Positions 60,108 through 64,000 of a stretch of 64,000 nt of DNA are shown here, piece by piece. A model generated the notes under the pieces. The model was given only the letters and a program-made list of their open reading frames with translations. It had not been told where the DNA came from and did no database searches. The position numbers and the translations under genes are program-made. The DNA is from Phycomyces blakesleeanus NRRL 1555(-) (Eukaryota; Mucoromycota; Mucoromycetes; Mucorales; Phycomycetaceae): NCBI RefSeq assembly GCF_001638985.1, contig NW_017265151.1, positions 745,757-809,756 of the forward strand. The letters run 5' to 3'. Within the stretch, counting starts at the first letter, position 1. Every line of letters begins with the position of its first letter.

Positions 60108-63100
60108 TAATATTAAAATTGATTAAAGATATCAGTCAATAATACTATATTATATAAAAAGTCAGTATGAATCATGAGGAGAATGAGGAAAGATAATAAG
60201 AGAAGCTTAGCCTTGAGTGAATATGTTGATTTATAATTCAAACAAGAGATTCTAAATAATATCAGTAATATCAATACAAACCAAGCTACTTGATGGCTAG
60301 TTGAGTATATTAAAAATACCTCTCTTATATATACTGTTTGGGAATTTATGCCACTTGGTTCAATAGAATCCGAATAATCAATATTATTTCTTCTTCTTTA
60401 TATATACAGAGATATACAGAGATATCTCTCGAGTATTTTATATAATAAGATATGCTTCATTCAGTACTGACTAGAATGCAACTTTATTATATATATTTTT
60501 AGGGTTGTAGCAAACAAAAAATGCAAAAATCTTAAATCTAACAATAGTCATCATATATACCTTGAACCCATTTATTTTACTTTTTACTTTTGTTTTTATT
60601 TTGCAAATATATATCTACAAATTTCATAAATTTACCATGTTTTAATATCTTTCCGATAATCCAAAAATCTAGATATTGATATTGATATTGATATCTTATT
60701 TTTTTTTAAAAAAAAAATACAAGTATCTTTATTGTTCATCTTATTTCAGTAGTGTAGTTTTCCAGTACAATTCTCTAAAGAGGAAAAGACAAAAAAAAAC
60801 GAATCATTAAAATTCCAGTAACCGTTCTGATCTATATTTCTCTTTTCGTGTTCCCCTTAACTTTTTATTTTGTATACCACGCCGTGCGTGTGAACATGAT
60901 CATTGTTTGTTAGAAAATAATAATAAACAAACCTTATTCATTTTTGTAAAGAATGAATAAGAAAAAACAGTTAGTAGCATGAATATATACATATAAAAAG
61001 AAATAAGGCGCAAACATGCATACACGCTATCTATTTATCTATGCCTTTTTTTTTTACTAAAACCTAATACTGATACTACTAATAATCTTATAGAGAAATT
61101 GGATCGATTTTTCTTTAGTTTTGATAAAGCCTATTTTAATTCATTGTCATTTTTTGGGGATAATTTCTTACATGAAAGAAACCAATGAAAAGCTGACAAC
61201 GATGATGTATTTGAGTATTTGAGTATTTTGTAACTAATAGTTCTTATGCTGCTATGACTCATTTATGTTTGATTGCTTACATGTCCTGTCCTGTAGAGTG
61301 AGATATTACCATTTTCTGAATAGACAATTGACACAATCAACAAACAACTCTTGTTCTCATGGCCTATCATGGTATTGTAATTGAATTTAATTGAAACCAA
61401 ACACACACACACACACACACACTTAGTTATAATTTCCCTTGAAATCATGTTATCTCTTCTAATGCATCTTATCAAGGTTTAATATTGGTACTATTACTAC
61501 TAATATTCAGTTTAACTTTTCTTCTTATACCTTCACTTCTCACAATAGTACATATATAAATTTTTTTAGTATAAGGATTTATTGCTTTCAGTAAAAAAAA
61601 GCAATGCGATATGTAAATAAAAGTGAAGAGAAGGGAAAGGGGACGGGATTTTTTTTATTTGCTGTTGTGTCCAAACCTTCCGATGCCCTTTGTATTATTC
61701 TTTTTTGGTTCGATAAAAAAGATTCTAGATAGGAAACAGACCCAACAATATACTATATATCTGTGTGTGTATGACTATTGATTTTTTATTATTTTCCCTC
61801 TATTTGTATCATTCAATCTTATTTGCTAGGCCAACACAGCCATTAGTTCCACACACCCCCCTTAAATATTCAGTCATTGTTGTACTGTAGAGTACAGGCC
61901 AAAAAATAGAAGAAATAACGTGTACACAAAAATATTGCTCTCTCTCTCTCTTGAAGGTTACCAAATCCGCTGTGATTTCAAATGTTAAATAACATATACA
62001 TATATAGTATATTTTTTTCGCTACCAATCAAAATATGGTATTATATCGATCCCTTGGACCTCATAGTTACCATGGATACAATGGTCACCATGGCTACTAA
62101 CTACAGATTTACCATTTTGTGGTTAAATATTAAAGTCGGTTTTAACAAGATAAAATTTATATTCACTGCAAAGAGCTTTGATTTTCTTTTTAGTGAGGGT
62201 CTTAATTAATGTAACCTTCATGTTTTTCCCTGCTCTCAAAAGCTTAACAAAACACGCACACACACATAGAAGCTTGTTTTTCTCGGAACAAAAAAGAAAG
62301 ATTTTCGTTGCCTATCATTCCGGTTGCTATTATCAAAAAATAAATAAATAGACTTTTTCTTTCTTTCTCTTTCTAAATAAATTATTGATATCCGGATAAA
62401 TACTTGACCGTTGATTGACAAGATATCACCGTCTCTCTCTCTCTCTGTTTATCTATGTGTGTATGTGTGCGCTTTTTATCCGAGCCATTTTTGAAGCATT
62501 TTTAGTATAGCACATGAAAAAAAAACATGTGCGCGCGCACAGACTAAATAAAAATAAAAATAAAAATAAAACAAAAAAAAAGTTGAATTGAAATGAAATA
62601 TGCAAAAAAAAATTGAAACATTTTTTGTTGTATTTAATTTCACAAAACATATAATGCATATGTTTGATTGCTTTCAAGGTTGGGCTTGGATCAGAAAAAC
62701 ACAATGAACATACTCTTGTTAATATATTTTAATTAAAGCATTATGTTGTTGATAATTGATATGATTATTTTAGATAGATAGAAAATAAAAATAGTTTGGA
62801 TCAAATAGGATGTACAAAATATCAAACTTCACTGCATATTTATTTATTTGGATTCTCTTGGAAAGATTATCAAAGAATCTACATTTAAATTAAATTAGTT
62901 AATGGTTGAATGATGAAATAATTGAATAAATGATTGATTGATCTTTTTCTTTTCTATATATATATATATATATGTATATGTATATATGTATAGAGGGGGA
63001 AGTGTGTGAATGCGAATGTGAGTGTGAGAGTAAGGGGCGGAAAGTGTTAGAATGGGTGACCCGACCAATAGGATAGAAAACGAAACGAAAAAAAAAGAGA

Positions 63101-64000
63101 GAGTACAAAAGTTACGATACAGAAGATGCGAGAATCGTCTTTTCTTAGCAATCTAGCGAAATTATGATGCAGAAATAGAAATAGAAATATAAAATGTTTG
63201 ACTTGTCAAGGTCGGGTCGATCGGGGAGTGCATGTGGATTTCAATTGAAATTCGATCCACATGCTTTTAGAGCAAGAAACTCCACACTTTTACCCATATA
63301 CACACACAAAGATTTATATATAAATATATGTGTGTGTGCGCACTCTCTCTTAACAGGTAAGGGTACCATGCAAATTTGGGTGGCTAGTTTCTTCTATTCT
63401 ACTTACTATTTAATCAACGTGGTGTGGAACGTGAATTTGGGGGTTTTTTTTTCTCTTCGTCTTAGCCAGGTGAAGATTGATTGCTGCATTTGGTCCAAAT
63501 CTGAAGTTCAATCAAGCCTATCTTTCGTGTAATTAAGATAGGCCAAACAGAAAAGAGCAAAAAAAAAAAAGAGCAAATTACACAAGTCAAAATAAAAATA
63601 AAAATATAAAATGGCATTTTATAAAAAAAGAAATACTTGATCGGTGAATATAATTCCAATTAGCGGAGTTATAGTTACATTTTATAGCTAAATATTTTTA
63701 TTTATTTTTATAATCATGTCAAAAAAATGTCGAAACTTGTGAACACCTTTGAGACATATAGAAAGCAGTTAAGTAATTAGGTAGCCAAGTAGTTATATAG
63801 CTGCATATTTATGGTCTACTAAGAATGGCTAAATTCTCGCTCTTATAACCTTTTGTTAATAAGATTTTCCTTGCAATGGATAATTCAATATATAAAAATA
63901 TATATAATGGTGTTAAAGCAGAATATTATACAAACCTCCTCATCACTTCTTCTCTTCTTTAACATTTTATATGTTTGTTTATTAATTCAATGAGTGTGAT
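60108..64000. other. Gene-poor AT-rich region at the window end
   Basis: No gene is supported. Noted items: an AC repeat at 61401-61420, GA/CT and GT repeats near 61938, 62432 and 63000, and a GC-richer promoter-like stretch at 63000-63110 with CCAAT (63065-63069). This precedes an open frame at 63194-63532 of unconvincing composition. A gene could begin here and continue with introns, but I cannot build one. Confidence 0.45.
63230..63264. repeat. Short perfect inverted repeat
   Basis: GCATGTGGAT at 63230-63239 and ATCCACATGC at 63255-63264 form 10-bp arms around a 15-nt loop that itself starts with the palindrome TTCAATTGAA. Confidence 0.6.

Noticed and set aside
63194..63532. 112-codon plus-strand frame after a CCAAT-containing segment.
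   Set aside because: Composition is not protein-like beyond the first 35 codons and it runs through a microsatellite. Kept only as a possible gene start in the region note.
1..64000. tRNA, 5S rRNA, snRNA and CRISPR arrays.
   Set aside because: No cloverleaf with A and B boxes, no snRNA signature and no spaced direct repeats of CRISPR type were seen by eye. A tRNAscan/Infernal run would be decisive.

Overview
The window looks like nuclear DNA of an early-diverging filamentous fungus, most likely Mucoromycota/Mucorales. It is AT-rich, and its genes are interrupted by many short introns that begin GTAAGT or GTATGT and end TTTAG or TATAG. The gene content fits as well: a BK-type potassium channel, an INTS11-type nuclease, a SOSS-C/INIP-like protein and an RNase III-like protein resembling Mucor R3B2. 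Phycomyces-like genomes would fit the base composition and the many microsatellites, but I cannot name the species. Exon models were built by hand from splice sites and frame continuity. No database search was run.

Layout. About 0.9-13.05 kb is a tandem array of 2.1-2.7 kb units, each with one very small two-exon bZIP gene or its remnant. There are six copies: zipper-only 1822-2049; intact 3569-4040, 8389-8887 and 10507-10978; nonsense-mutated 6324-6780; decayed 12615-13014. 13-17 kb is gene-free and holds one copy of a dispersed repeat whose second copy lies at 59.1-60.1 kb. 17.1-19.3 kb is a large bZIP factor with a His-Gln repeat. Then come PEX16 (19.8-21.5, +), a SOSS-C/INIP-like gene (22.4-23.2, -), RPS25 (24.0-25.2, +), a 24-exon BK channel (27.3-33.1, +), INTS11 (33.9-36.1, -), a Sel1-repeat protein (39.5-41.7, +), a small membrane protein (42.3-43.0, +), RPS7 (43.8-44.6, +), a kelch-repeat membrane protein (45.2-47.6, -), a doubtful small gene (47.9-48.5, +), a Ser/Thr-rich single-pass surface protein (49.5-51.0, +), an R3B2-like RNase III protein (51.5-53.2, +) and a nucleotide-sugar transporter (54.4-55.9, -). 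The last 8 kb has no gene I can support.

The single-copy genes are ordinary eukaryotic neighbours with unrelated jobs: peroxisome biogenesis, translation, ion transport, RNA processing and cell surface. The most unusual part is the bZIP array. Its functional copies share a C/EBP-like basic region, one phase-1 intron at a fixed codon, a proximal TATA box and a distal block of two CCAAT boxes plus TATA about 750 bp (about 1.4 kb in the long unit) upstream. The other copies have lost the basic region or carry a stop, so the array may encode both DNA-binding factors and zipper-only partners.
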